Assembly: GCA_046330955.1 (NCBI GenBank)
Contig: JAXLRT010000009.1
Span: 124,001-188,000, forward strand
Reading direction: 5' to 3'
DNA length: 64,000 nt
DNA from: JADJPO01 sp046330955
Lineage (GTDB): Bacteria > Actinomycetota > Actinomycetes > Actinomycetales > Kineosporiaceae
Positions within the stretch are counted from its first letter, which is position 1; the number at the start of each line of letters is the position of its first letter. Below, one piece after another: positions 39,982-48,855 of the stretch. Position numbers and translations under genes: made by a program. A model generated the notes under the pieces. The model was not told the origin of the DNA. It saw nothing but the letters and a program-made list of their open reading frames with translations, and searched no databases.

Positions 39982-40610
39982 GATCGATCACCTCCCGCTA
40001 CCTGTTCCTGTCCGGCCACGCCGGGATCCTGTCCGGAGTCCTGCCGGGTCATCACCTGACGCAACCGGCTCTTGGCTCGATGCAGCCGGATGGAGGCGGC
40101 ATTCGCGCTGATCCCGAGCACCACGGCGATCTCGCGGGGTTCGAGCTGCTCCCAGGCCCACAGGCGCAGCAGCTCGGCGTCCTCGGCCGGCACCCGGGCC
40201 AGGGCCCGGTGCACCTCATCGGAGACTGCCGACGTCTCGCTCGCATCGGGGGCGGTACTCGGCGGCGGGTCGAGCAGCACGATCCGGGCCGCGAGCGCCC
40301 GCTGCCGCCGCATGCCGCGCTCGGCGTTGGCCAGACAGCGCCGCGCCACGGCGTAGCTCCAGGCCAACGGCGCCCCCAGCAGCCCGGTCTCGGGGTCCGC
40401 AGGGTCGGTGGGGTCAGCGGGGTCTGCGGGGTCGGCAGGAGCGGCCCGGGGCACGTCGTCCAGTCGGCGCCAGAGCACCCCGAGGGTGTCGGCCAGCACG
40501 TCGGCCGCGGTCTCGGCGTCCGTGCGGCGCAACAGGTAGCGCAGTACCGGGGCATGGACGGCGCGCGCCAGCTGCTCGAACTGCTCGGCACGCGTTGCCA
40601 CGAGGCTCAC
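39978..40610 (-). CDS. ECF-type RNA polymerase sigma factor
   Basis: This 210-residue protein has region 2 (FEQLARAVHAPVLRYLLRRT, ADVLADTLGVLWRRL, PLAWSYAVARRCLAN) and region 4 (RVPAEDAELLRLWAWEQL, EPREIAVVLGISANAASIRLHRAKSRLRQ). An ADPADPADPTDPADPE stretch interrupts region 2 at about residues 57-72; it is encoded by nine-base repeats and is unlike normal sigma sequence. It is coupled to a membrane protein gene downstream. The promoters it recognises are unknown. Confidence 0.85.
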   Translation of the reverse strand: MSLVATRAEQFEQLARAVHAPVLRYLLRRTDAETAADVLADTLGVLWRRLDDVPRAAPADPADPADPTDPADPETGLLGAPLAWSYAVARRCLANAERGMRRQRALAARIVLLDPPPSTAPDASETSAVSDEVHRALARVPAEDAELLRLWAWEQLEPREIAVVLGISANAASIRLHRAKSRLRQVMTRQDSGQDPGVAGQEQVAGGDRS

Positions 40611-40750
40611 ATCATCATCTGTCCGGCATCGGGGCGAGTCTTTCGGCCGCTGCGGCGCGTCTGCCGGTCACCGGGGCATCGTGCGTGGCGGTGGCTGCGA
40701 ACCGCGCGTGAGCAAAAGTCGTCCTTCAGTTACGCCGAACAGGTGCCGAT

Positions 40751-41416
40751 GTGGCCGGTGTGTTGCTCACTGTGGCTCTCGGTCTCGGCCTCATGGCCGT
40801 GGTCGTCACCCTGCGCTGGGGGGTGACCCGCGTGGACGTCCTCGGACGCCCGCGGCCGTTCCCCATTCTCTCGGTGGGCCTGCCGGCGGTCGCGACCCTC
40901 GTCTGCGCCGTGCCGCTGATCCGTCACGCCCAGCTCGAGGGGCGGCTGGCCGACGTCGCGGGCGAGCTCGCCGGGGCCGAGGTGACGGTGCGCTGTGAAA
41001 CCGTGGGCGAGGCCTGGGTGCAGGCCCACCCCGAACGGGGCTACGTGATGTTCGGCGCGGACGGCGTCCCCGAACGACACGCGGTGATCACCTATGACAC
41101 CTGTCAGGACCTGCAGTCCTGGGTGCTCTCGGATCACCGGAACGCCACCGAGGACCAGATCGTGGCGGTGCACGTGCTCAGCCACGAGGCGATGCACATG
41201 AAGGGCATCACCGACGAGGCGCGCGCGGAATGCGCTGCGCTGCAACGGGACCACCGCACAGCGAGGCTGTTCGGTGCGACCGATGACGAGGCGCGCGACC
41301 TGGTGCGCCGCTACCTGCTCGCCGTCTATCCCCGCCTTCCCGAGGACTACCGCAGCGGCCAGTGCGCCGCGGGTGGGGCGATGGACGAGCACCTCGAGGA
41401 TTCCCCGTGGGCATGA
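40751..41416 (+). CDS. membrane protein with HExxH-like zinc motif
   Basis: This 221-residue protein has two N-terminal membrane helices (residues 3-20 and 37-57). An exported or peripheral domain follows in which His145-Glu-Ala-Met-His149 (in VLSHEAMHMKGITDEARAECAA) matches the HExxH zinc-protease motif with a downstream Glu-Ala-x-x-Glu that could complete the site. Four cysteines are scattered around the domain. I do not recognise a named family. A small membrane-tethered metallopeptidase is possible; a non-catalytic role is also possible. The start is a GTG. Confidence 0.6.
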   Translation: MAGVLLTVALGLGLMAVVVTLRWGVTRVDVLGRPRPFPILSVGLPAVATLVCAVPLIRHAQLEGRLADVAGELAGAEVTVRCETVGEAWVQAHPERGYVMFGADGVPERHAVITYDTCQDLQSWVLSDHRNATEDQIVAVHVLSHEAMHMKGITDEARAECAALQRDHRTARLFGATDDEARDLVRRYLLAVYPRLPEDYRSGQCAAGGAMDEHLEDSPWA

Positions 41417-41535
41417 CCGCAGCGGCTCCGACCGCTCCGTGCCCCACGAGGGATGCGCCGACCCCGGCGCAGCTTCGGCGAGGACTGCCGAAGACACCAC
41501 ACGGCGACGCCACGTCGCCCGACATCGGAGGCTCC

Positions 41536-42447
41536 ATGCCCGCGAAGTTCACCATCCGCAAGGACAAGGCCGGCACGTTCCGGTTCACCCTGTCCGCCCC
41601 CAACGGCCAGGTCGTGGCCACGTCGAAGGTCTACGCCAGCAAGGCGGCCGCCCAGAGCGGCATCACGTCGATCCGCACGAACGCCGCTGCGGCGACGGTG
41701 GACGACACGACCATGGCCACCGCGAAGACCGCCGCGAAGACCACTGCGAAGACCACTGCGAAGACCACTGCGAAGACCACTGCGAAGACCACCGCCAAGC
41801 GCGTCGCGAAGACCGTGGCGAAGCCTGCCGCCAAATCCGCCGCCAAGTCGGCTGTCAAGCCCGCCGCCAAGCCGGCTGTCAAGCCCGCCGCCAAGCCGGC
41901 CGCGAAGGCAGCGCCCAAGGCCACCGCCGCCAAGGCCGGCACCGTCAAGCGCGTCGTCAAGCGCACCGTCACGCCGGTGTCGAAGGTCGCGGCCAAGCCT
42001 GCGGTCAAGGCCACCGTCAAGGCCACCGTCAAGGCCACCGTGAAGGCCACGGCCAAGACCGCTCCCAAGCCGGTTGCCAAGAGCACCAAGCCGGTCGCCA
42101 AGCCCACCACCACGGTCACCAAGGCTGTCGCGAAGCCGGTCACCCGGGTCGCCAAGCCGGCCGCCAAGCCCGCGGCCAAGCCGGTCACCCGGGTCGCCAA
42201 GCCCGCCACCAAGCCGGTTGCCAAGAGCACCAAGCCGGTTGCCAAGCCCGCCACCAAGCCGGCCGCGTCGACCAAGCCCGCCTCCCGCACCATCGCGACC
42301 ATCGCCGCCAAGCGCACCACGCTGGCGAACGCTCGGATCGCCTCGCCGCGCACCACCGTGCGGGCGAGCGTGCCCGGCCCGCGTCGTCCGGCCGGTGTGC
42401 CGGCGCGCACCCGCACGGCCACCCGGCCGCTGGCGAGCAAGGCCTGA
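41536..42447 (+). CDS. YegP/DUF1508-domain protein with histone-H1-like Lys/Ala/Pro tail
   Basis: This 303-residue protein starts with a single DUF1508 unit (residues 1-50: FTIRKDKAGTFRFTLSAPNG, VYASKAAAQSGITSIRTNA). From residue 58 onward it is almost purely Ala, Lys, Thr, Pro and Val, such as AKTTAKTTAKTT and KPAAKPAVKPAAKP, giving a strongly basic tail like histone H1 or the tails of mycobacterial HupB and HbhA. It is likely a nucleoid-binding protein. GGAGG lies four bases before the ATG. A 12-bp tandem repeat encodes part of the tail. A strong terminator follows. Confidence 0.75.
   Translation: MPAKFTIRKDKAGTFRFTLSAPNGQVVATSKVYASKAAAQSGITSIRTNAAAATVDDTTMATAKTAAKTTAKTTAKTTAKTTAKTTAKRVAKTVAKPAAKSAAKSAVKPAAKPAVKPAAKPAAKAAPKATAAKAGTVKRVVKRTVTPVSKVAAKPAVKATVKATVKATVKATAKTAPKPVAKSTKPVAKPTTTVTKAVAKPVTRVAKPAAKPAAKPVTRVAKPATKPVAKSTKPVAKPATKPAASTKPASRTIATIAAKRTTLANARIASPRTTVRASVPGPRRPAGVPARTRTATRPLASKA
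41733..41795 (+). repeat. 12-bp in-frame tandem repeat in the basic tail
   Basis: About five copies of GCGAAGACCACT run from 41733, coding Ala-Lys-Thr-Thr. Further imperfect repeats of AAGGCCACCGTC and AAGCCGGTYGCC occur at 42007-42045 and 42066-42250. Confidence 0.8.
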
Positions 42448-42499
42448 TCCACCGGGATCTGCTCTGACCTGCTCTGAGCTGGTCTCAGCTGCTCTCACC

Positions 42500-42541
42500 G
42501 CAGCAGGCGGGTGACCCCCACGAGGGTCACCCGCCTGCTGC
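42500..42541 (+). terminator. strong rho-independent-type terminator
   Basis: GCAGCAGGCGGGTGACCC at 42500-42517 pairs perfectly over 18 bp with 42524-42541 around a six-base loop and is followed by TTT. It ends the YegP-type gene 52 bases after its stop. Confidence 0.85.
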
Positions 42542-42671
42542 TTTGGGTCGCCGTCGACTCCTCGCGGCGGTGTAGCCCGCCGTCGAGCCCCCGGACGGAC
42601 AAGGCGGACGTGATCTGTTCGGCGCGGCTCTGGCGATGCGCAACGCGGGTGGGCGATGTCACCATGACCGG

Positions 42672-43376
42672 ATGAGCCCGCACCCGCGGTATCCCGAACG
42701 GCCTCGCCGGCCGGCCTTCCTGCCTCCGGCGGCCGCGGATTCCCACCTGGGTGCCGTCGACCCGGCCCAGCGGATCGAGGCCGCTCATGCCACCGCCGAG
42801 GCGCTGGTGCGCCACGGTCGCGACGGGGACGACGAGCGCACCGCCCGGCTGGTCGCCCTGGCGGACGAGCACGGCATCGACGAGATGGCGCACCTGTGGG
42901 CCGACCGCCCGGCCGACACCCTGCCCGGAGCGCTGTGGCGGCTCTACGCGCTGCGGGCGGGCATCCGGCGTGATCCGGTCGACATGTCCCGGGCGTTCGA
43001 GGCGGGCCGGCACCGGGCACCGGTCCACGAGGCGGTGGCCGGCGTCGGCGAGCCGCCCGGCCCGGACGAGGTGCGCACCGTGGCGGACGCCGTCCTGGCG
43101 GGGGCGTTCACCGGTGACCTGGGCGTCGCTCTGGAGCGGGCGGCCGCCTTCTGCCGGGTGGTCTCCATCGGGTGGGCGCTGCTGGCCGACTCCCTCGACG
43201 ACCCGCTGGATCACCCGTCGCGCACCGCGAACGACCTGGCCATCGACGCTGCGCACACCGGCCCGGTGCCGGTGACCCCGGCCGCAGGACTGACCCGCCG
43301 CGCCGCCGATCTGCTGCGCACCGGGGTGCAACTCGAGCTCGCCGCGACCCGCTGGCGCGAGGGCGGATTGAACTGA
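42672..43376 (+). CDS. conserved hypothetical actinobacterial protein
   Basis: This 234-residue protein has a Pro/Arg-rich start and then mostly helices: AAHATAEALVRHG, ARLVALADEHGIDEMAHLWAD, TLPGALWRLYALRAGIRRDP. There is no signal or membrane helix. I recognise no catalytic motif. The sequence looks like a helical, soluble, Ala/Asp-rich protein. The ATG at 42672 is the first that keeps the protein-like composition. Confidence 0.6.
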   Translation: MSPHPRYPERPRRPAFLPPAAADSHLGAVDPAQRIEAAHATAEALVRHGRDGDDERTARLVALADEHGIDEMAHLWADRPADTLPGALWRLYALRAGIRRDPVDMSRAFEAGRHRAPVHEAVAGVGEPPGPDEVRTVADAVLAGAFTGDLGVALERAAAFCRVVSIGWALLADSLDDPLDHPSRTANDLAIDAAHTGPVPVTPAAGLTRRAADLLRTGVQLELAATRWREGGLN

Positions 43377-43666
43377 CCGCGTGGCCCGACTGTCGATTTC
43401 TCAAGACTTCGGGGAACATGGACGACGGTGACCGTGTTGGTTGCCACTGGTGACACCCCTTCGGGGGTCTCACCGGGCGTCGGTCCGCGGTAGCCCCGGG
43501 TCCCATGAAAAGCCGCTTCGAGCGGCCGTTGCACCGAGAGGTGCTCCCGGTTCGACGCCTGGCAGTGCGGCTCGCCGCCCCGGTTCCGGCCGGGGCGGCG
43601 GTCTGCTCTGGCCCTCGGGTCGGCGAACTGCCCCAGCTCTCCACCCACCCGAATCGGTGAAGCCCC
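43377..43666. other. 290-bp gene-less leader with several hairpins
   Basis: No gene is supported. The stretch upstream of the metallophosphoesterase contains ACCCC-TTCG-GGGGT (43455-43468), AGCCGCT-TCG-AGCGGC (43511-43526) and a perfect 10-bp stem GCCGCCCCGG/CCGGGGCGGC at about 43575-43600. The density of GC hairpins is more than I would expect for a short promoter region, so a structured 5' leader or small RNA is possible. It fits no riboswitch consensus that I can recall. Confidence 0.4.
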
Positions 43667-45397
43667 ATGGACGACGCGGCCGAGGCCCCGGCACGGGCGA
43701 CCCCGCCCGCCGGCGGTTCCGGGTCGGTGGGCGTCGGGTCGGCGGCGGTCTTCGCCCGGATCCGGGCGCGCACCCGGGCTCGCCGGCAGGCCTGGCGGGC
43801 GCTCGGGATGATCGTGGTGGTGCTGCTCGGCTCGGCCATCGGCGCCGCTCTGGCGCCGTCGGTGACCACCCAGGTCGGGCCGCTCGAGGCCGAGGTCCGG
43901 GTCCGGCCCAGCGTGGTCGGCGGCGTCCGGGTCTTGCTCCCGCCCGCCGGTGAGGTCTCGTTCGCCACCCACTGGACGCCGGTGGCGGTGACCGTGAACG
44001 TGGTCACCGTCGATCTGAACCAGGCCCGCACCCTGCTCGGCTCACCCACCGCGGTGCGTGACCTGGGGGCCAGCGCGCCCCAGGACCTGCGCGCGGCCAC
44101 CCTGAAGGCGGCGGCCTGGACGGCGGCGTCCGCCCTGATCGGTGCCGGCATGTTGTCCGCGCTGATCTACCGCGGACGCTGGCGCCGCACGGCCTGGTCG
44201 ATGGTCGGCGTCCTCGGGCTGTTGGCCACGATCTCGGGGACCACCGCCCTGGTCTTCGACGCCGACCGGTTCGCCCAGCCCCGGTTCGCCGGCCTGCTCA
44301 GCCAGGCCCCCTACGTCGCCGGTGAGGTGGGCAGCCTCGCCCAGCGGTTGGAGAGCTACCGGGCCGGCGTCGCCGACATCGTCCAGAGCGTCACGACGCT
44401 GTACGCGATGAGCGGGGACCTGCCCGTCGTGCGGCCCTCGGCCGGCGGGGACGACGTGGTCACCGTGCTGCACGTCAGCGACCTGCACCTCAACCCGCTC
44501 GGCTTCGACCTGGTGCAGCGGCTGGTGCGCGACTTCGGGGTGCAGGTCGTGGTCGACTCGGGCGACATCACCACCTGGGGCACCTCGGTCGAGTCGGCCA
44601 CGCTGTCGTGGATCGGCGAGCTGAAGGTGCCCTACGTGTTCGTGCGCGGCAACCACGACTCGCGCCGCACCCAGGCGCTCATCGCCTCCTACCCGAACGC
44701 CGTGGTGCTGGACGGCGCGGTGCGGGAGGTCGCCGGCCTGCGCTTCGCGGGCATCGGCGACCCGGTGTTCACCCCGGACGGCGCCCGCCGGGTGCCGCCC
44801 GCCGTTCGCGGCAGTGCCTCCCGCTCGCCCGCTGTGCCGGCCCCCTCGGCCCCCTCGAGCCCTGGCGTCGCGGCGACGGGGAACTCCCCGGACATCCAGG
44901 TCCAGGCGGGCACCCGGCTGGCGGAGGTGATCGCGGCCTGGAACCAGGCCCACCCGATCACCCCGGTGAACGTTGCCGTGGTCCACGAGCCCTACGCCGT
45001 GCCCCCGCTGCGGGGCACGGTTCCGTTGGTGCTCGACGGGCACTTCCACTCCCGCAACGTCGAGCTGGACGAGGCCACCGGCACCCGGGAGATGCGCGAG
45101 GGGTCCACCGGCGGCGCCGGGATCTCGGCCGATTTCCAGGCGATTCGCGAGGGCAAGCCGCTACCGCTCGAGGCCACGCTGCTCTACGTGGCCCGGTCCG
45201 GCGCCCGGGCCGGGCAGGTGCTGGCCTACGACGAGGTCACGGTGGGCGGCTTCGGGCTGGCGTCGGCCTCGGTGGAGCGCACCGTCGTCCGGCCCGAGGC
45301 GCCGCCCACCGACGGCTCCACGCCGGACACCGCTCCGAGCACGCCGGCGGCACTCGGTGCCGCCGAGCCCGCCACACGCTCGCGGCGCGGCGGGTAG
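43667..45397 (+). CDS. membrane metallophosphoesterase
   Basis: This 576-residue protein has three membrane helices (about 44-64, 148-166 and 178-198). The calcineurin-like catalytic domain begins near 265: LHVSDLHLN, VDSGDI, RGNHDS, VAVVHEP and LDGHFHS give the Asp, His, Asn and paired His ligands of a two-metal site. A Pro/Ser/Ala-rich loop interrupts the domain (about 375-410). The number of helices places the catalytic part outside or at the membrane face. The substrate is a phosphomonoester or diester; the specific one is unknown. It opens the phosphate gene block. Confidence 0.8.
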   Translation: MDDAAEAPARATPPAGGSGSVGVGSAAVFARIRARTRARRQAWRALGMIVVVLLGSAIGAALAPSVTTQVGPLEAEVRVRPSVVGGVRVLLPPAGEVSFATHWTPVAVTVNVVTVDLNQARTLLGSPTAVRDLGASAPQDLRAATLKAAAWTAASALIGAGMLSALIYRGRWRRTAWSMVGVLGLLATISGTTALVFDADRFAQPRFAGLLSQAPYVAGEVGSLAQRLESYRAGVADIVQSVTTLYAMSGDLPVVRPSAGGDDVVTVLHVSDLHLNPLGFDLVQRLVRDFGVQVVVDSGDITTWGTSVESATLSWIGELKVPYVFVRGNHDSRRTQALIASYPNAVVLDGAVREVAGLRFAGIGDPVFTPDGARRVPPAVRGSASRSPAVPAPSAPSSPGVAATGNSPDIQVQAGTRLAEVIAAWNQAHPITPVNVAVVHEPYAVPPLRGTVPLVLDGHFHSRNVELDEATGTREMREGSTGGAGISADFQAIREGKPLPLEATLLYVARSGARAGQVLAYDEVTVGGFGLASASVERTVVRPEAPPTDGSTPDTAPSTPAALGAAEPATRSRRGG

Positions 45398-45410
45398 CGT
45401 CACCGTCGTG

Positions 45411-46028
45411 ATGTTCCGCTTGCGCCGCGACGAGTCCCTGCTGGGTGAGGCGCTGTCGGAGTGCGCCGGTCACCTCGCGGAGGCCGCACAACAGCTCGCC
45501 GCGGCGCTGGACAGCGATCCGGAGGCACGCACCGCCGCCGTCCGCCGGCTGCAGGAGACGGATCGTCGGGCCGAGGCCGCCGCCCACGCGGTGTTGCGCG
45601 GCCTCGCCGCCTCGTTCGTCACCCCGTTCGATCGGGCGGACATCTTTCGGCTGAGCTGGGCGATGCGCCGGGCCACGGCCCGGATCGACGCGCTCGGCGA
45701 CACCTTCGAGGTGCTGCGCCTGGGCGACCTGCCCTCACGGACCGCCGAGCTGGTGCAACTGGTGGTGCGGGCCACCGAGATCATCGCCTCGGCGGTGCCG
45801 CGGCTGGGCGATCCGGGCAACGTGGCCACGTCCTGGGTCGACTTGACCGTGCTGGTCAAGCAGGCCGGTCAACTGCACCGCCGGTTGCTGCTCGACATCA
45901 CCACGACGATCACCGAGCCGACGCTGTTGCTGCGCCACGTCGAGGCCGCCACCGGTCTGCGCCGGCTGATCGATGCGGTCGAGGCCGTGGCCGATGCCCT
46001 GCAGACCGTCGTGGTGACGGAGAGCTGA
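45411..46028 (+). CDS. DUF47 (PhoU-like) accessory protein of a Pit transporter
   Basis: This 205-residue all-helical protein of the DUF47 family starts MFRLRRDESLL. It shows PFDRADIFRLSWAMRRATARID, the segment that in PhoU-like bundles binds metal clusters. It lies three bases upstream of the pit gene. Such proteins regulate or assist the low-affinity phosphate transporter at the inner face of the membrane. The ATG at 45411 is used; a GTG one codon earlier is possible. Confidence 0.85.
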   Translation: MFRLRRDESLLGEALSECAGHLAEAAQQLAAALDSDPEARTAAVRRLQETDRRAEAAAHAVLRGLAASFVTPFDRADIFRLSWAMRRATARIDALGDTFEVLRLGDLPSRTAELVQLVVRATEIIASAVPRLGDPGNVATSWVDLTVLVKQAGQLHRRLLLDITTTITEPTLLLRHVEAATGLRRLIDAVEAVADALQTVVVTES

Positions 46029-46031
46029 TCG

Positions 46032-47066
46032 GTGGACGCCACCCTGGTCGTGCTGGTGGTGATCGCCGGTCTCGCCTACGCGTGGATGAACGGCATGCAC
46101 GACGCCGCCAACGCCGTCGCCACCTCGCTGAGCACCGGAGCGCTCACGGCGCGGACGGCGCTGCCGATGTCCGCCGTGCTCAACGTGGTCGGTGCCCTGC
46201 TGGGGCTGCACGTGGCCGAGCTGTTCGGACTCGGCCTGACCGTCGTGCCGGTGCGCGATCCCGGGCCGGGACTGATCCTGCTCGCTCTGCTGTGTGCCTT
46301 CGCCTGGAACGTGTTGACCTGGTGGTTCGGGGTACCGACGTCGTCCTCACATGCGCTGATCGGAGCCCTGGCCGGTGCCGGGTTCGCCGCCGGCACCGCG
46401 GTCGACTGGCACCTGCTGGCGCTGTGGCTCGCCGTCCCGCTGGTGGTCTCTCCGCTGTTGGGCTTCCTCGGGGCGTGGCTGTTCATGGCGTTGTTGCTGC
46501 GGCTGTTCCGTGATGCCGCGCACGAACGGGCGATCCGCGGTTTTCGCATGATGCAGTCGCTGACCGCGGCGACGATGTCGGTCGGTCACGGGCTGCAGGA
46601 CGGTCAGAAGACCATGGGTGTGATCACGCTCGCCCTGGGCGCCGGCGTGGGGGCGGACGCCGTGGGCTGGGTGAGCGCCCCGGGCGCCTCGCCCCGGGAC
46701 GTCGTGCCGGGTTGGGTGCAGCTCCTGGTGGCCCTCGCCCTGGGACTGGGCACGCTGGCGGGAGGCTGGCGCATCATTCGCACCCTGTCGCGCCGCATCG
46801 TCCGGATGACCCCGGCCACCGGCTTCGCCGCGGAGAGCGTGGCCTCGGCCGTGCTCTACACCTCGGCCGGGCTGGTCGGGGTGCCGGTCTCGTCGACCCA
46901 CACGGTGACCGCCTCGATCATGGGCGCCGGGGCGACCGGCGGCCTGCGCGCGATCCGATGGGGGACGGTGCGCCGGATCATCGGTGCTTGGCTGCTCACG
47001 CCGGCGGTGACCTTCGGGGTCGCCGCCGGGGTCGTCTGGCTCGCCGAGGCGATCCGCACCCGGTGA
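46032..47066 (+). CDS. pit: low-affinity inorganic phosphate transporter, PiT family
   Basis: This 344-residue protein has about ten membrane helices and the duplicated PiT signatures: NGMHDAANAVATSLSTGAL in the first half and SVGHGLQDGQKTMG in the second, each followed by a SS(S/T)H loop (PTSSSHALIG and VPVSSTHTVTASI). It imports metal-phosphate using the proton gradient. It starts at a GTG just after the DUF47 gene. Its stop lies in a 14-bp tandem duplication (47059-47095). The high-affinity pst operon is convergent. Confidence 0.92.
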   Translation: MDATLVVLVVIAGLAYAWMNGMHDAANAVATSLSTGALTARTALPMSAVLNVVGALLGLHVAELFGLGLTVVPVRDPGPGLILLALLCAFAWNVLTWWFGVPTSSSHALIGALAGAGFAAGTAVDWHLLALWLAVPLVVSPLLGFLGAWLFMALLLRLFRDAAHERAIRGFRMMQSLTAATMSVGHGLQDGQKTMGVITLALGAGVGADAVGWVSAPGASPRDVVPGWVQLLVALALGLGTLAGGWRIIRTLSRRIVRMTPATGFAAESVASAVLYTSAGLVGVPVSSTHTVTASIMGAGATGGLRAIRWGTVRRIIGAWLLTPAVTFGVAAGVVWLAEAIRTR

Positions 47067-47099
47067 CCGGCACTCGGTGACCGGCACCCGGTGAGGACC

Positions 47100-47876
47100 T
47101 CAGCCGAAACGCCCGCTGATGTAGTCCTCGGTGGCCCGTGAGGACGGCCGGCTGAAGATCTTCGCGGTGGCGCCGACCTCGACCAGCGTGCCCGGTTTGC
47201 CGGTGGCGGCCAGGTTGAAGAACGCCGTCTGGTCGCTGACCCGAGCGGCCTGCTGCATGTTGTGGGTGACGATCACGATCGTGTAGTCCCGCTTGAGCTC
47301 GGCGATCAGGTCCTCGATGGCCAGCGTCGAGATCGGGTCGAGCGCCGAGCAGGGTTCGTCCATCAAGAGCACCTGCGGGCGCACGGCGATGGCCCGGGCG
47401 ATACACAGCCGCTGCTGCTGGCCCCCCGACAGTCCGGCACCGGGTTTGCGGAGCCGGTCCTTGACCTCGTCCCACAGATTGGCCCGGCGCAGGGCGACCT
47501 CCGCTGCCTCGTCCAGCACCGTGGACTTCTTGACCCCGTTGAGCCGCAGCCCGGCGACGACGTTGTCGCGGATCGACATGGTGGGGAACGGATTCGGCCG
47601 TTGGAAGACCATGCCGACGGTGCGCCGCACCGCGACCGGGTCGACCGACGCGGCGTACAGGTCCTCGCCGTCCAGGCTGATCCGGCCGGTGATGCGCCCC
47701 CCGGGAACCACCTCGTGCAGGCGGTTGAGCGAGCGCAGCACCGTGGACTTGCCACAGCCCGAGGGGCCGATGAAGGCCGTGACGGCAGCGGGGGGAATGC
47801 TCATCCGGACCCCCTCGACGGCCTTGAAGTCGCCGTAGTAGATGGTCAGATCGGTGATGTCGATGCGCTTGGCCAC
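47100..47876 (-). CDS. pstB: phosphate ABC transporter ATP-binding protein
   Basis: This 258-residue ATPase has Walker A GPSGCGKST, signature LSGGQQQRLCIARAI, Walker B LLMDEPCSALDPI and the switch His in VIVTHNMQQAARV. These are the PstB versions of the motifs. It energises PstCA for high-affinity phosphate uptake. The GTG start is 22 bases after pstA. No phoU follows on this strand; the DUF47 gene nearby belongs to pit. Confidence 0.95.
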   Translation of the reverse strand: MAKRIDITDLTIYYGDFKAVEGVRMSIPPAAVTAFIGPSGCGKSTVLRSLNRLHEVVPGGRITGRISLDGEDLYAASVDPVAVRRTVGMVFQRPNPFPTMSIRDNVVAGLRLNGVKKSTVLDEAAEVALRRANLWDEVKDRLRKPGAGLSGGQQQRLCIARAIAVRPQVLLMDEPCSALDPISTLAIEDLIAELKRDYTIVIVTHNMQQAARVSDQTAFFNLAATGKPGTLVEVGATAKIFSRPSSRATEDYISGRFG

Positions 47877-47898
47877 GAACGGTTCTCGCTCTCGGGTG

Positions 47899-48855
47899 TC
47901 AGGTCCGCACGGTGCCCAGGCGGGCGACGAGGCGCCCGGCCAGGTTCAACAGCAACACCAGCGCGATGAGGGTGAGGGCGGCTGCCCACATCCGCTCCAC
48001 CGCGGTGTCGATGCCGGTCTCGGTGCGGTCCTGGTTGATCATGGTGGGCAGGGTCGGCATGGAGCCGGAGAACAGGTTGGTCGCGATGTTCTTGGTGTAG
48101 GGCCCGAGGATCAGCAGCGGGGCGGTCTCACCCATCACCCGGGCCAGGCCGAGCAGGATGCCGGTGACGATGCCCGAGAAGGCCGTCGGCAGCACGACCC
48201 TGGTGACGGTGATCCACCGCGGGACCCCGAGCGCCAGGGAGGCCTCACGCAGTTCGTGGGGTACCAGCTTCAGCATCTCCTCGGTGGAGCGGACGACCAC
48301 GGGGATCATCAACAACACCAGGGCCAGGCTCACCGCGAAGCCCACGCGCTGCAGCCCGAAGGTCGTCACCCACACCGCGTAGACGACCAGGGCGGCGACG
48401 ATGGACGGCACCCCGGACAGCACGTCGACCGCGAACGAGACCGCCCGCGCCGGCCGGCCGCGGCCGTACTCCACGAGGTAGACGGCCGTGAAGACGGCGA
48501 TCGGTACCGAGATGGCGGCGGTGACCGCCGCCTGGATCAGGGTGCCCTGGATGGCGTGGACGGCGCCGCCGCCGGCGTCCGCGGCATTGATGTTGCGCTG
48601 GGAATGGGTCCACCAGGTACTGGTCGCCAGCAGGCCCGCGCCGTGCGACACCACGGTCCACAGGATCCAGAACAGGGGGAGCACGGCGGTACCGAAGGCG
48701 GCCCAGACGATGAGGCGGGCGAGCCGGTCTCGCAGGGCGCGTACGCCGTCCGCGCCTCGACCGTCCAATCGGGGCGACCGCTCGGTCTCGGCGTCCAGGC
48801 CGGCGATGCCGGCCTCGCCGCGGGTGGTGGTGAGAGGGAGCTCTGCCGAGGTCAC
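47899..48855 (-). CDS. pstA: phosphate ABC transporter permease PstA
   Basis: This 318-residue permease has six membrane helices. The C-terminal EAA-type loop HELREASLALGVPRWITVTRVVLPTAFSG is that of PstA, and GETAPLLILGP follows. It starts at a GTG that overlaps the pstC stop by four bases. It pairs with PstC in the membrane. Confidence 0.93.
   Translation of the reverse strand: MTSAELPLTTTRGEAGIAGLDAETERSPRLDGRGADGVRALRDRLARLIVWAAFGTAVLPLFWILWTVVSHGAGLLATSTWWTHSQRNINAADAGGGAVHAIQGTLIQAAVTAAISVPIAVFTAVYLVEYGRGRPARAVSFAVDVLSGVPSIVAALVVYAVWVTTFGLQRVGFAVSLALVLLMIPVVVRSTEEMLKLVPHELREASLALGVPRWITVTRVVLPTAFSGIVTGILLGLARVMGETAPLLILGPYTKNIATNLFSGSMPTLPTMINQDRTETGIDTAVERMWAAALTLIALVLLLNLAGRLVARLGTVRT

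Noticed and set aside
41733..41795. Tandem repeats considered as CRISPR or a replication iteron array
   Set aside because: They are 12-bp in-frame repeats inside a Lys/Ala-rich coding region.
43377..43666. Known riboswitch, tmRNA, RNase P RNA or SRP RNA
   Set aside because: I could not match any conserved core of these RNAs, so only a structured region is reported.
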